64,000 bases of DNA, from contig OZ025871.1 in assembly GCA_964019415.1 (NCBI GenBank), positions 8,852,213 through 8,916,212 of the forward strand, in the 5' to 3' direction. Positions within the stretch are counted from its first letter, which is position 1; every line of letters starts with the position of its first letter. Under the pieces are notes generated by a model. That model searched no databases. It was given only the letters and a program-made list of their open reading frames with translations, and was not told the DNA's origin. The stretch comes from Ianthella basta (Eukaryota; Porifera; Demospongiae; Verongiida; Ianthellidae). This document shows positions 11,483-22,025 of the stretch, piece by piece. Made by a program: the position numbers and the translations under genes.

Positions 11483-12080
11483 ACGTCATCGCCAAAATGG
11501 CTGCCGTGAGGTATCGAGTGTTGGAAGACAGTCAGTTTCGCTAGAGGTTTGTGACTGAAAGACGCCCAGTCTGTGCCTACAACTCTAGAACGTTCGTTTA
11601 GGCAGCACTGAAAGAGAAAATCTGAGCCTCACAAAGGACGAAGCAGAGAATGGCACCCCATCTGAGGTGCTAACTTTTGGCTATCTATCCTAACGGCGAA
11701 CGGCCTCCTCGACGATCACTGGAACAGGCGACTATCACAATGCATCGGTCTGTCAGGCGTACCACAACCCTGACTCGGAGCTGGCAGGGCTCCGACAGGC
11801 GAATGAGGGACGCGAGTATCCCCACCGGCTGGCGGTTGGAAGGGAATCATCCCCAACGGCCCCCTGCTACTACCCCACGACAGAATAAACTGGCCATGGA
11901 GAGCAGAGCTGAAGCAGTGCTACCACGGTTGGTAAGATGGCCTGGCTCAAAAGTCCCAGCAACAGCAGCACAGTGGATCTGTCAGTGACACACAACCATG
12001 GAGCAGCACCTCAAGATCAAGAAGCTTTGTCTCACCAGTTGACACTGTCACATGCACACAGACACACACTACTCATTATT
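11483..12080. other. Repeat-derived, no gene recognised
   Basis: An open plus-strand frame (11,677-11,988) is arginine/proline-rich without a recognisable domain and is probably chance. It may belong to the 5' side of the transposase-like relic that starts near 12,510, but no boundary is visible. Confidence 0.35.
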
Positions 12081-12082
12081 CC

Positions 12083-12260
12083 ATATGCATACACATGCAT
12101 ACACCGTCCATATGCATACAGACAACCCACGCCTCATATGCATACACACAACCTCCATATACATGTACACAACCTCCATATGCATACACACAACCCATGC
12201 CTCATTTGCATACACACAACCTCCATATGCATACACATGATCCCCATATGCATACACTCT
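12083..12260. repeat. Minisatellite, unit ~20 bp (CATATGCATACACACAACCTC)
   Basis: About eight imperfect tandem copies, with variants CCTC, CCCACGCCTC and ATGTACAC. His-Thr-rich frames on both strands are artefacts of the repeat. Confidence 0.8.
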
Positions 12261-12509
12261 TGCCATTACTAAAAACCCAACCAAGAGTCATTTAACAGTT
12301 TTAATTTGTGCCATGTGTCCCTTAACATGTAGACAATAACTGTTATTCCGATGACTCCATTTCCTTATTTTTGTACTGTTGTCTTATAATAAGGAGATGT
12401 TTTGCCCCGTGTGTGTGTGTGTGTGTGTATGTGCGTATATACATCTGTATCTATACTTGGTACTGTATTTACCTATGCTATATCACTGACACCTGCTCGT
12501 TATTTACAG

Positions 12510-13985
12510 GTACGAACACTCAGCCAGGAGGTGGTGGTCTGCCAGAAGGCATTCATTGCCTTACATGGGGTAACGGCAGGTGTGTGAAGGGAATCACAAG
12601 TCGAAGCACCAAATCGATAACCTCCATGCAAGATATGCGTGGTAGGCATTTGAATCGCTCACATCAAGTTTCCGAGTCAAATCTTGCTACTGTGAAAGTA
12701 CACATCAAATCCTTTCTCGCAAGAGAATCACACTATTCTCGGAAGGATACCACACGTAAATACGTGGCCCCAGAGCTGAGTGTGGCAACAATGTACGATA
12801 ATTGTATCTTCAGAAATACGAAGTGGATGTATACCAAAGAAAGTTACTTGGGGAGAAACCGAAGCCAAAGATCAGTTGAAATTTATTGCCACACATACAA
12901 CACATGTTTCAACCTGTCATTTGGGACACCACGAAGTGACACATGTTCTGCTTGTGATGAGCTGAAAATCAAGATGCAGGCAGCAGAATCTAAAGAAGAA
13001 AATAAGTAACTTCAAACCAAACTGGAGCTACATCAACGCTTAGCTGAAAGGTTCCATGCTGAAATCAAAGATGATACGAAACGTTCGAAGGAGGATCCAA
13101 CAGTTGAAGTGGTCACGTTTGACTTCCAACAAAATCTCCCATTGACCCATCTACCAGTTAATGATATTTTCTACCTCAGGCAACTTTAGCTCTATGCTTT
13201 CGGTGTATATGCAACAAGCAGCAATGATGCTACTAAGTACTGTTGGACAGAAACCACTGCTAGACGTGTATGCAATGAAGTCATAGCCTGCCTTGAGCAC
13301 TACATACTACACCATCTTGCTGATACTGTCACAATCTTACATGTGTACAGTGATGGTTGTGCTGGTCAGAACAAACACCGAATTGTCGTGGCCTACCTGT
13401 ACTACCTAGTACAGACAGACAAGTTCAAGGAGATACGCCATACATTTCAGACATGTGGCCACAGCTTCTTGCGAAATGACTGCAATTTTTTAACAGAGAA
13501 AAAAGAAAGTGGATACTGCCTACAATGCCCAAGGCTGGATGGAATTTATATCTTCAGCTCGAAAACAGAAGCAATTCACTGTGAACCCTCTTACCCAGTC
13601 AATGGTGAATACTTTCAAGAAAGACCTAAACAGTGCCCTACTTGCCAATTTTGAAGACTCCACATAAGCGAAAGTAGTGTTCAAGGATGTAAAAATATTC
13701 CAAGGATCACAAAGGTGAAGTTTGAGCCAAGTTTTCACTGTCATCAGTTGAACTGTGGAAACGATTCAAAATACTCAAACGGGGCCATCAGATTTCCCTT
13801 CTCATGCAGCGAGCCTACCTTAGGTCTCTTCCCATCAAGAAAGCGAAGGCACTTGACCTGCAAAGGGTTGGTGAGAAGTACCTACCAGATGAATACAAGA
13901 GCCTGTACTGCAATCTGGATACCACAGAACAGCAGTACAACTCTGAGGATGAAGAGGATTGAGTATTTGAGAGATTACACATGGT
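12510..13985 (+). pseudogene. Transposase-like protein with S-D-G-C-A-G-Q-N-K motif, broken
   Basis: A frame running from about 12,510 to 13,007 and onward to about 13,654 shows a C-x2-C pair (S-D-T-C-S-A-C-D), a coiled-coil stretch, and then V-Y-S-D-G-C-A-G-Q-N-K-H. That last motif belongs to a large, poorly characterised family of invertebrate proteins believed to be RNase-H-fold transposase derivatives. It is interrupted by TAA at about 13,007 and TAG at about 13,187, and ends at a C-x2-C tail (Q-C-P-T-C-Q-F). The last ~300 bp carry further coding-like sequence in other frames. Dead copy inside the NLR-1 intron. Confidence 0.6.
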
Positions 13986-14599
13986 GGTAGCCCGTTATCA
14001 TTAAGATTATTTATTATTACTACCCGGCGCCGGCATATCCACGCCAGCACATCACCAATAGCTATTTGGGAGGCAACACATTGGCAACAGCTGTGTGGGT
14101 CCCAGTAGTCATCAATGGCCTATCTGACATCATGTACATGTGAAAATGTCAGTGCATCACACAGACTGACAATGAATGAGTATTCAAATATCATACGACT
14201 ATAATATAGTGCAAGTCAAGAAAAGGAGGAAACAGATAGACTGTAAATATTGTCATAAAGTTTTCAGGATAATGATACAACATTGTCCGAGTAGCTAACG
14301 TGTGCCATGGTCATTGGTTTGTTGTCTTTAACTTTAAGATGCTGTAGTGCACCTACACGACTGAGTGCAATATCCAGTTGGCCATGAGAAAACAGGGGCC
14401 TGTGTAAGTAAATACCAATGATGTGTCCGGTCCTGGCTTTAGCTAGCTACATGATGAGCAAGCACGTAAAATTGCTGAGGTTGGGCAAGATAAACACTAG
14501 GGAGCTAACCACAGGCAGTCTTGTTCCTGACAGCTGTCTAGAGGATCCTCTGTAAGGACAGGCTCATCCACTGTAGCCGCTCCTGGAAAGCACCCATAG

Positions 14600-15060
14600 T
14601 GGTGGAGAGCGCAAAGTCATCAGGAAGCACGGACGTTTAGCGGGATATGCCTGAGGGCAGCGCGGTCCCTGTCTCTTGGGTATATGATTGGCTTTGCCAG
14701 TTACTGGCATCCGTGCGCTGAGTTTCTCCTATAAAGACCATTGCGTTCGGTTGCGCTGCCACCACATGCTCCTTGGCAACCTTCGCCAAAGATGGCATCA
14801 TTATCCAGAAAACATGGCTGCCGCAATGGTAGTTCTCCGATTTACTCTGCAGTGGCGTCGCGCGTGGCTGTTTTCGCGTCACGGCTGAATTGAATGGAGG
14901 TAGATCAAAGTGCTGTATGAGAAAGCTCGTCATTTTCGCGTCGCAAAACGCTAAACGCTTCTAAGAATGCGGAACACAGATAATCAGGCTTAGCTCCATT
15001 ATATATAGGATTATACTATATTTATATCTGAACAATGTAATTATTCTTTGATATGTATTC
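14600..15060. repeat. Interspersed repeat, related to 700-1120
   Basis: Contains AAACGCTTCTAAGAATGCGGAACACAG and a following GGCTTAGCTCCATTATATA stretch that match the repeat at about 960-1120. A minus-strand open frame (14,637-14,933) has no recognised domain. The Gypsy element begins 30 bp later. Confidence 0.5.
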
Positions 15061-15089
15061 ACCTGACAAAACATTTGTGGTTAGTGTAA

Positions 15090-15300
15090 TGTCGTAACGA
15101 GGAAGAGGTGTCAACCACAATGGCCGGGGAACCACGGGAACGCAGGGGAACGGCAGCAATGAACCAAGGCAATAAATGAACAACTCAACAAAGCACTACA
15201 CAAGGTACAAGCCACACTGCGCATGCGTACAAAACACGTGACAGCACTACATCATGCATACAACACATGGAATGAATTAAGCAAATAATAATACACCACA
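15090..15300 (-). repeat. 3' LTR of Gypsy element 1
   Basis: Starts TGTCGTAACGAGG and ends ATACACCACA. About 90% alignable to 20,057-20,251, but carries a ~15 bp extra segment (GGCAGCAATGAACC region). Divergence between LTRs suggests the insertion is not recent. Confidence 0.9.
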
Positions 15301-15717
15301 CTCCTCCCCCTTTACAAGAAAAGAAAGTAACAGCAAAACACAATCAGATGTCAAGTACAAGTAAATCTGTCAACGGAATTCCGCTGACGATGGGGAGAAG
15401 TGCGTACAGGTGTACGGTTAGGCCTTCTGACCACTGAGGACACATCTGGCATTGGAGGAATGCGGAACCTCATTCTGCTCTGACACTTGTATAGTTTAGT
15501 TGAGTTGAGGTTACGTCAAGTGTAGTGCCATTTGTATAGGAGACATCTCAACACCTGACGTACTGTTTGGCTCCTCTGAACTATCGGTGTCTGGTACAAC
15601 TAAACTCAACAGTAGACAAACCTGTATTGTCTGATGCGATCACCGCCGGTGGATCAAAACTTCTCGAATGTGATCTACATGCTTTCGTTGCATCTGGCCC
15701 CCAATCATCTGGACCAA

Positions 15718-16640
15718 CTAGGACACAGGACCTTGGCGCTCTACTATGGTACCAGGCTTCCAAACTGACTTGCCTCGACCCTCTCGTACCATAACTCTGG
15801 CACCGACTGCAAACTGACTGAAACGTGTAACTGTATCATGGTGTTGCTTCTGACGCGCTTGTTCTCTGCATAGTTTCTCACCAACCACAGGACACAACAA
15901 GTCAAAACGTGTACGAAGAGGTCTTCCCAAAAACAATGAGGCAGGTGACTTCCCTGTGGTTGTGTGGGGAGTGCTCCTATGCGACATGAGAAAATTATGC
16001 AACTGATGCTGAAACGACAAACCATTTCCCTCTCCTGCCTTCATGGCCTGCTTAAAGGTCTGAACGAATCTTTCAATTGTGCCATTCGAGGCAGGATAGT
16101 ACGGAGCAGTACGAATGTGTGGAATTCCGTTGGCATTCACAAAGTTAGCGAATTCACGTGCGGTGAACTGTGGACCATTATTGGATACTAATTGATCCGG
16201 CAAGCCAAAAGATGCAAAAATGCATCTACGGACAACAATAGTATCATCTACCGTAGTAGACTTCATTTCAACAATCTCTGGCCACTTAGAATGTGCATCA
16301 ATAACTAAAAATAAAAATAAAATAAAACATCTTGTCCTGAAATGGTCCTGCAAAGTCCACATGTATGCGTTTCCACGGTTCAGCCGGCTACAACCAAGGG
16401 TGCAGCGGAGCTTCACCCTTGGTTGGTGCACTTTTCACCGCTTTACAAGACACACATGACTTGGCAAGGGACTCTATGTCAGCGTCCATACCCGACCACC
16501 ACATATAGCTACGAGCTACGGCTTTCATTCTGACTACACCGCCATGGTCTCGATGCTAATCTTGCAAAATGCTGGGCCTCAACTTTGCAGGCACTACCAC
16601 ACGAACTCCCCAAAGCAAACAATCTCCTACTACAGGCAAC
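15718..16640 (-). pseudogene. Gypsy element 1: integrase region of pol
   Basis: The core is recognisable: V-I-D-A-H-S-K-W-P-E (first catalytic Asp), L-V-S-N-N-G-P-Q-F-T, and Y-P-A-S-N-G-T-I-E-R (catalytic Glu). The second Asp of the D,D-35-E triad, normally S-D-N-G-P-Q-F, is Asn here, so the enzyme would be dead even without other damage. The upstream zinc-binding part is in another frame around 16,430-16,640. The C-terminal part (R-V-M-V-R-E-G-R-G) reaches to about 15,718. Confidence 0.85.
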
Positions 16641-16698
16641 TCCTCCCTTCAGGAGTAAAAAGAATTCAACTCCGGAGGAACTTGGCTAGGCCAATTAC

Positions 16699-17330
16699 AA
16701 TGAGTAAAATCAAGAGTAGATAAGAGATGAGAGTATGTAACCACATATCCCTGCATGTATAACAGCATTTTTCTAAAATGACGTAGCAACACGTCCCACG
16801 TGGGCATGGTAACACTACTTAATATTCTGATGTAATGGATGAATACCATTAACTTGATCCTCCAGTCTGTACGTATTCGGCATCGATTGCGCAGCTCTCG
16901 GTTTGTTAGTCGGGAGTTTCAACGATGTCCAGGACCAGCTGGTTGACGCCGGTCTCTTCACTGGATAGATCGAGCCTAGAACTTAATGCGTAGCCACTGT
17001 GAAACTCGGAGGACAGCGCTGCAGAGCTGTGGATGGCAGCGCTGTGGCCCAAATCTACGCTTGCTGTCCTGGTCCTTCCTTGCGGGCGCTGCAGAGGTGT
17101 CCTGGACATTGTTGCAACTCCCGACTAACAAACCGAAGGGCTCGCAATCGTTGCCGAGTACATACAGACTGGTTGATCGAGTTAATAGTATTCATCCATT
17201 ACATCAGAATATTAAGTAGCGTTACCATGCCCACGTGTGACGTGTTGCTGCGTCATTTTAGAAAAATGCTGTTACGGGTGCGTATATGCAGTTGCACACT
17301 CTCATCTCTTATCTACTCTTGGTAAAATGC
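16699..17330. mobile_element. Foldback element nested in Gypsy element 1
   Basis: The arms at about 16,700-16,870 and 17,157-17,325 are reverse complements (ATTACATCAGAATATTAAGTA region). A second inner pair (16,900-16,935 with 17,092-17,125, CGGTTTGTTAGTCGGGAGTT) makes the whole ~630 bp a single large foldback. It interrupts pol exactly between the RNase H tail and the conserved W-P-S-Q-V-P-P-E-L segment. ATTAC occurs at both junctions and may be the target duplication. Confidence 0.75.
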
Positions 17331-17331
17331 A

Positions 17332-18720
17332 TTACCCAACTAACTTGCACGCCGTGCCTTGAATAACTGCCCACTTTCGCGGCAGTAATGGGTAAAGCTT
17401 GAATTTGGCCCAGGTTGTAACAAGCAGCAACCCTGGATGCTTCTGCCCCCAGGGAAGAGTTGAGAGGTAAGCGCGATAATCTATCTGCATTTGCATGTTC
17501 CTTTGTGCTGCGGAACTCGATCTTGTAATGGTAAGCAGATAACTTAATGGCCTATCACTGTAAGCGAGCCGCGGCCAAAGTGGGGATGGCATGATAGGGG
17601 CCAAGAATGGTGGTTAGCGGCTTGTGATCTGTTATCAAGGTAAACTGGTGTCCATACAGATACTGGTGGAAATGTTTCACCCTGAAAACCACCGCTAATG
17701 CTTCTTTCTCCACTTGAGCATACTTCTGTTCTGTAGGAGTCGGTGTCCAGGAAGCATAGGCAATTGGACATCCTCCACCATCTGCATACCTTTGGAAAAT
17801 GACTGCCCCAACACCATAAGCAGAAGCATCCGCCGCGAGACTCAAGGGCAAAGTCGGGTCATAATGCGTAAGAACTTGATCTGAACTCAGCATTCCTTTG
17901 ATAGTCTGAAAGGCTTCATTGCACTTCTTGGATCACACCCACGCAGCTCCTTTTTTCAGCAGACGATTTAGTGGGTATAACATCGTAGAGACCTTGGGGA
18001 GAAAACGGCCATAGTAGTTGACTAAGCCAAGAAAGGATCGCAATTCTGAGACATTGGTTGGGGGTCTGGCTTCCGCAATGGCTTGTTGTTTGGTTGTGTA
18101 TGCCATTGGCATCGATGATGTAGCCCAGTACTCCACCGAAGACTGTACGAAGTGACATTTGTCCTTCTTGAGGCGGAAACCCTCTTGCAGCCGCTCTAGC
18201 ATGTTGGACACATTGTTGAGATGCTCTTCCTTGCTCTTTCCCGTGATGATTATGTCATCCAGGTAGCATCTTACTCTTGTCAACCCATTCAGTAGCTAAT
18301 CCATCGTTCTCTGAAAATAGCCGGGGCAGAGGTGGTTGTAAAGGTACAACCCGAGATGTGTGTTCACCGTGACTAACTCTGCAGACTCTTCATCCAGCAG
18401 CAGTTGTTGGTAGGCTTGGGACAAATTAAGGGTGGTGAACAATTCCCCCTGCCAAACTCTCAAAAATGTCCTCCGGCTTGGGAATGGGATGCTGGTCGAT
18501 CTCTAGGGCAGGATTCAAGGTAACCTTGACATCTCCACAAATTCTGAAAGAGCCATCTCGTTTCGGCACTGGCACTACTGGAGTGGCCCAATGACTGAAC
18601 TCAACCTTCATCAAGATTTCGGCTGACTCCAAGCGTTCAACCTCCTGTGCTCTCTCCGGTCTTTAAGGCCCTTATGGATGTACGGGAACAAACTTGGGCT
18701 GGCTATTCTCCTCAGATTCA
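17332..18720 (-). pseudogene. Gypsy element 1: reverse transcriptase and RNase H
   Basis: Reading leftwards: RT start (P-V-V-P-V-P-K-R-D-G-S-F), then a frame break. The catalytic box Y-L-D-D-I-I-I-T-G is near 18,265, followed by F-L-G-L-V-N-Y-Y-G-R. RNase H follows with L-A-A-D-A-S-A-Y-G-V-G-A-V and T-D-H-K-P-L. At least two frame changes (about 18,290 and 17,900) and one stop separate the blocks. The order is canonical for Ty3/Gypsy. Confidence 0.85.
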
Positions 18721-19989
18721 AATGGACAGTAGGCATTCAAGCAGTTTCAAGCTCTTCTCGAAACAACTCCTTATATTGTTGCAGCACTTCATCCAATCTC
18801 TTATGACCACAGTGTGGAACGCAATGGACTGCCAGGAAAGACAAATCTTGGACAGCCACTCTCGCCCAAAGAGCGCGGGGCCATTTCCTCGCACAATGAT
18901 TAATGCCAAGTTATGCTCCTGGCCCTCATATGCCATTCGCACTTGCAACACCCTTGCGACGTCCACTTTCTCCGAGGTGTAGGTGCGCAATACCACTTGC
19001 GCTGGTTGAAGCTGAGCTTGCGGAAATAGCTTCTGTTGTTGCTGGCGTGACATGACTGATACTGCTGCACCCATATTGACTTCCATTGTCACTGGTACAT
19101 CATTCACGGTGACATCCACAGTAATTGGAGCGGCTTGACCATTCCCTAGCTGTAGCAAGGGCACTTCGGCCTCTATGTTTTCACTTGCTGAAATCAGTTG
19201 ATGCGCCTTTGCATCCACCTTGGCGGACCCTTGCCTACCAGTGGAGGATTTTGAGGAGCGACACACTCGGGCTAGGTGTCCCTTCTTGTGGCACTTGCGG
19301 CACACAAAACTGACAAAACGACAATGTGAAGCCACGTGGTCTTGGCTGCCACACCGGTAACATTCCTGGCCTTGCTGAACTAATGTTTGTGCTTGATGGC
19401 CTTTCTGCGACTTGCTTGATGATGTTGAACGTGACCCGCCTTTAGACAGCTGGTGGATCCCAGACTCAGAACCTCGTAGTGCACATGCATTCACATCCAC
19501 TGTCTCCATGCTCTGAGAGATCTGGAGTGCCTTGTCTAGTGTCAGTTCCCTTTCTGACAGCAGACGCTTCTGGTATGCTTCATCACGTAGCCCACAAACC
19601 AGCCGATCACGCATCTAAAGACTCAGCAAACTCCCATGGCACTGCCAACTTCCTCAATTCAGCCAAATACGTAGCCACAGACTCTCCAGGCTGCTGTTGC
19701 CGTTGATGAAAATGGAATCTCGCCGCCATCATCGGTCGTAATACTCTCTCAAAATGTCCATGAGTTTTATTAGGGGCTTTAAGGACTGCTGTGTGGGTTT
19801 CTGTGGCGATAAGATACTCCGTAGCAGTGTGTAGTTCACTGTCCAATGACGTTCAGGAATACCGCAACCCGCTTGTCTGCCTTGATCTCATTTGCCTCAA
19901 AATACAGTTCCACTCGCTCCAAGTATACTACTATTGATTCGACATCTGGGTCGAATAGGCTCCAGGCGCCCAGCAATCGCGCCCGCCAT
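18721..19989 (-). pseudogene. Gypsy element 1: Gag and protease
   Basis: Gag begins near the ATG at 19,989. It contains a capsid-like region (R-F-H-F-H-Q-R; A-E-L-R-K-L; D-R-L-V-C-G-L) and two CCHC zinc knuckles (C-Y-R-C-G-S-Q-D-H and C-R-K-C-H-K-K-G-H). It is broken into two frames at about 19,610. The protease follows, but its active-site triplet, normally D-T-G-A, reads N-M-G-A (M-E-V-N-M-G-A-A-V-S), removing the catalytic Asp. Confidence 0.85.
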
Positions 19990-20056
19990 GGTCTAGCACT
20001 GAAACAAACTGCGCGACACTTCCCTCAAGGAATCCCACCTTCGTCACCACTTGTAA

Positions 20057-20251
20057 TGTCGTAATGAGGTGTCAAGCGCAATGTCCAGGGAATCACGGGA
20101 ACGCAGGGGAACCAAGGCAATAAATGAACAACTCAACAAAGTACTACACGAGGTACAAGCCACACTGCGCATGCGTACAAAACACACGACAGCACTACAT
20201 CATGCATACAACACATGGAATAAATTAAGCAAATAATAATAATACACCACA
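20057..20251 (-). repeat. 5' LTR of Gypsy element 1
   Basis: TG...CA-ended repeat matching 15,090-15,300. On the minus strand it is followed by TTACAAGTGGTGACGAAGG, where the primer-binding site would lie. A similar GGCGACGAAGGTGGGA follows the LTR of element 2, so the two Gypsy elements are related. Confidence 0.9.
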
Positions 20252-20458
20252 TTTAATTTTATCACTTTGTGTACTACATGTATTGAAAGACTTAGCAGGA
20301 TAAGTAATAGTATGTTGAAGTTACATAAGTTGGACTTTGACTATTATATGCAGCATTGTATACAATACCTAGTATCCATTTCTTCCATTGGACTCTTCAA
20401 GTGCAGCCTGGTTAGGCTTAAAATCGAAGAGTCTGTCTGGTTGCGATATTCTGTATCC

Positions 20459-20524
20459 AACCACATCCTGGGTGTTATTCTTCATAACACCTAGGTATTA
20501 TGAAAAATAACACCCAGGATGTGG
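20459..20524. repeat. Perfect-stem hairpin, 26 bp arms
   Basis: CCACATCCTGGGTGTTATT is followed, after a short CACCTAGG centre, by its reverse complement. Could be the terminus of the Crypton-like relic beside it, or a microMITE. Confidence 0.7.
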
Positions 20525-20839
20525 CCACTGAACAATTGTCACCCCACTAATTGAAACACCATACACTATTATAGCTGTGATGCAATTCCTGGCAAACTGA
20601 TAAAGCCCAGACAACAAGTTGGTGATTGTAGTAGGCGGATACGGATATCCGTCTGCTCGCCTAGACTCCACAACAAAACGAGCAAGCCACAGATTCAAAG
20701 TCTCATCAGCAGGGCGCTCAAGGCAATCTGAGGGGCACCAACAGCGCTTGTTACATTCTTCCTGCCACTCGTTCAGGACGCGAACTGCCCAGTTGTTCAT
20801 TCTCACTGTGGTCAGCGGAACGTAGCCGTTACAAATCAA
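20498..20839 (-). pseudogene. Crypton-type tyrosine recombinase N-terminal fragment
   Basis: About 110 codons. The pattern W-A-V-R-V-L-N-E-W, C-P, L-N-L-W-L-A-R-F-V-x-E-x-R-R-A-D-G, Y-P-P-T-T matches the helical N-terminal domain of Crypton/DUF3504-like recombinases (also in vertebrate ZMYM/QRICH1 relatives), from memory of the family. The catalytic R..H-x-x-R..Y part is missing. A relic, or a single exon of one. Confidence 0.5.
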
Positions 20840-20849
20840 GCGTATATGT

Positions 20850-21300
20850 AGCCAATGTGTTCACTTATGTCATCTGAAAATGGCGTCTCTCACATAGCAA
20901 CGTCTCCCAAAGGCCCAGTAACCCCCATTTGTGAAACTTGCTCATGGAGATTTCTAACCTACCAAGGAATATAGCCAGTAGACAGTGGTGTAGTACTGTG
21001 GCGAAAGCTTTCTCGTGCTCCCTATGGTTCGTGCATTACTGCTGTCAGAGAAGAAGACAAAAAAAACGAAACACTGAAATGTCGAGGTCTTTTTCAGAGG
21101 GACCATGTAGTTTCGCTCAGAAGGAAGGTTAGTCCTGAGTAGTATACAATCAACAGTCATCAGTCATAAGGGTAGCCTTTTCGGCAGATTTTAGCCCTAC
21201 ACTGTAATAACGCTACTTTTCGATTGTATTACAGCATACAAACAACCACTGCCATCCCAACAGATACAGCATACCATTCAGTCTGATTACTATGCAAGTA
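20850..21300. repeat. Interspersed repeat family, copy 1
   Basis: Shares AAAATGGCGTC, TTCTAACCTAC.AAGGAAT and TGTATTACAG.ATACAAACAACCACTGCCATCCC, in the same order and spacing, with 37,990-38,340. The conserved TTACAG/GGTTAGT segments look like splice sites, so the repeat may have carried a small spliced gene. Confidence 0.55.
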
Positions 21301-22025
21301 GAATACTAAGATCTGAAGATCATATACATGTATCTGAAAACCATACAGTTGTCCTAGTATACATCACAACCAACCAGTATTCATATGTGTGAGAGTCACC
21401 AGTAGAAATTGAAGATTAGTAAAAAAAAATCATTATAATCCAAAAATGGCTGGCAAAATTCAGCAACTTTGAAGGGACAGAAAGTGCCACTGAACAATAT
21501 TTTTGGATCCTTTAAGTAAATTCATTTGGATACGGCATGCCTTCTGCATTATAAAAACTACAGTTTGGAGCTTTTGACTGCCAAAGTCGTCATTGGTTTC
21601 ATGTTTTTGAAGACCTCTTGCACAATGCTGACTGGAACATTCAGCCAGTGTAACTCGAGCATTACTCTGCTGACAGCTTCCTTCTTACTTGAGTAGATGA
21701 TTCCCACAGTTATAGCTCTATTAAACATTAATACGGTGCTAAATGAGACCAAATTCGTCAGAGTTAAAGCGGATCAGCCATTTTCAATTGCCATTTTGTA
21801 TCCTGAGTATATAAATAAAACGGTGAGTCGGCTACATTCAACTGACAATTTCTCGGCAACAGAAGCTCAGGTGCACCTCAAACTTGCTAAAGATGTGTGG
21901 CTAGCTACATCCTGGAGAATTGCCAAATCACCAAAATTTGCTTCGATTTCTACTGTCAACTCTCACATGTAATAAAATTTCTTATACAAGCAGAAACACT
22001 AAGATATGTTGACACTACACCTCAC
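21301..22025. other. Intron sequence
   Basis: AT-rich intron of NLR gene 1 with no gene or repeat recognised. It leads into the donor of the NACHT exon. Confidence 0.5.

Larger units (their letters stand above)
15090..20251 (-). mobile_element. Ty3/Gypsy LTR retrotransposon (element 1), defective
   Basis: Two ~200 bp direct repeats with TG...CA ends bound a 4.7 kb interior whose coding order, read on the minus strand, is Gag, protease, RT, RNase H, integrase. A polypurine tract (AAGGGGGAGGAG on the minus strand) abuts the left, 3' LTR. Candidate 5 bp flanks are TGTAA on the left and TTTAA on the right, one mismatch apart. Several frameshifts and lost catalytic residues show it is inactive. 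A foldback element is nested at 16,699-17,330. The whole lies in the NLR-1 intron between the NACHT and linker exons. Confidence 0.9.

Noticed and set aside
12069-12295. His/Thr/Tyr-rich open frames
   Set aside because: Translation of the ~20 bp minisatellite.
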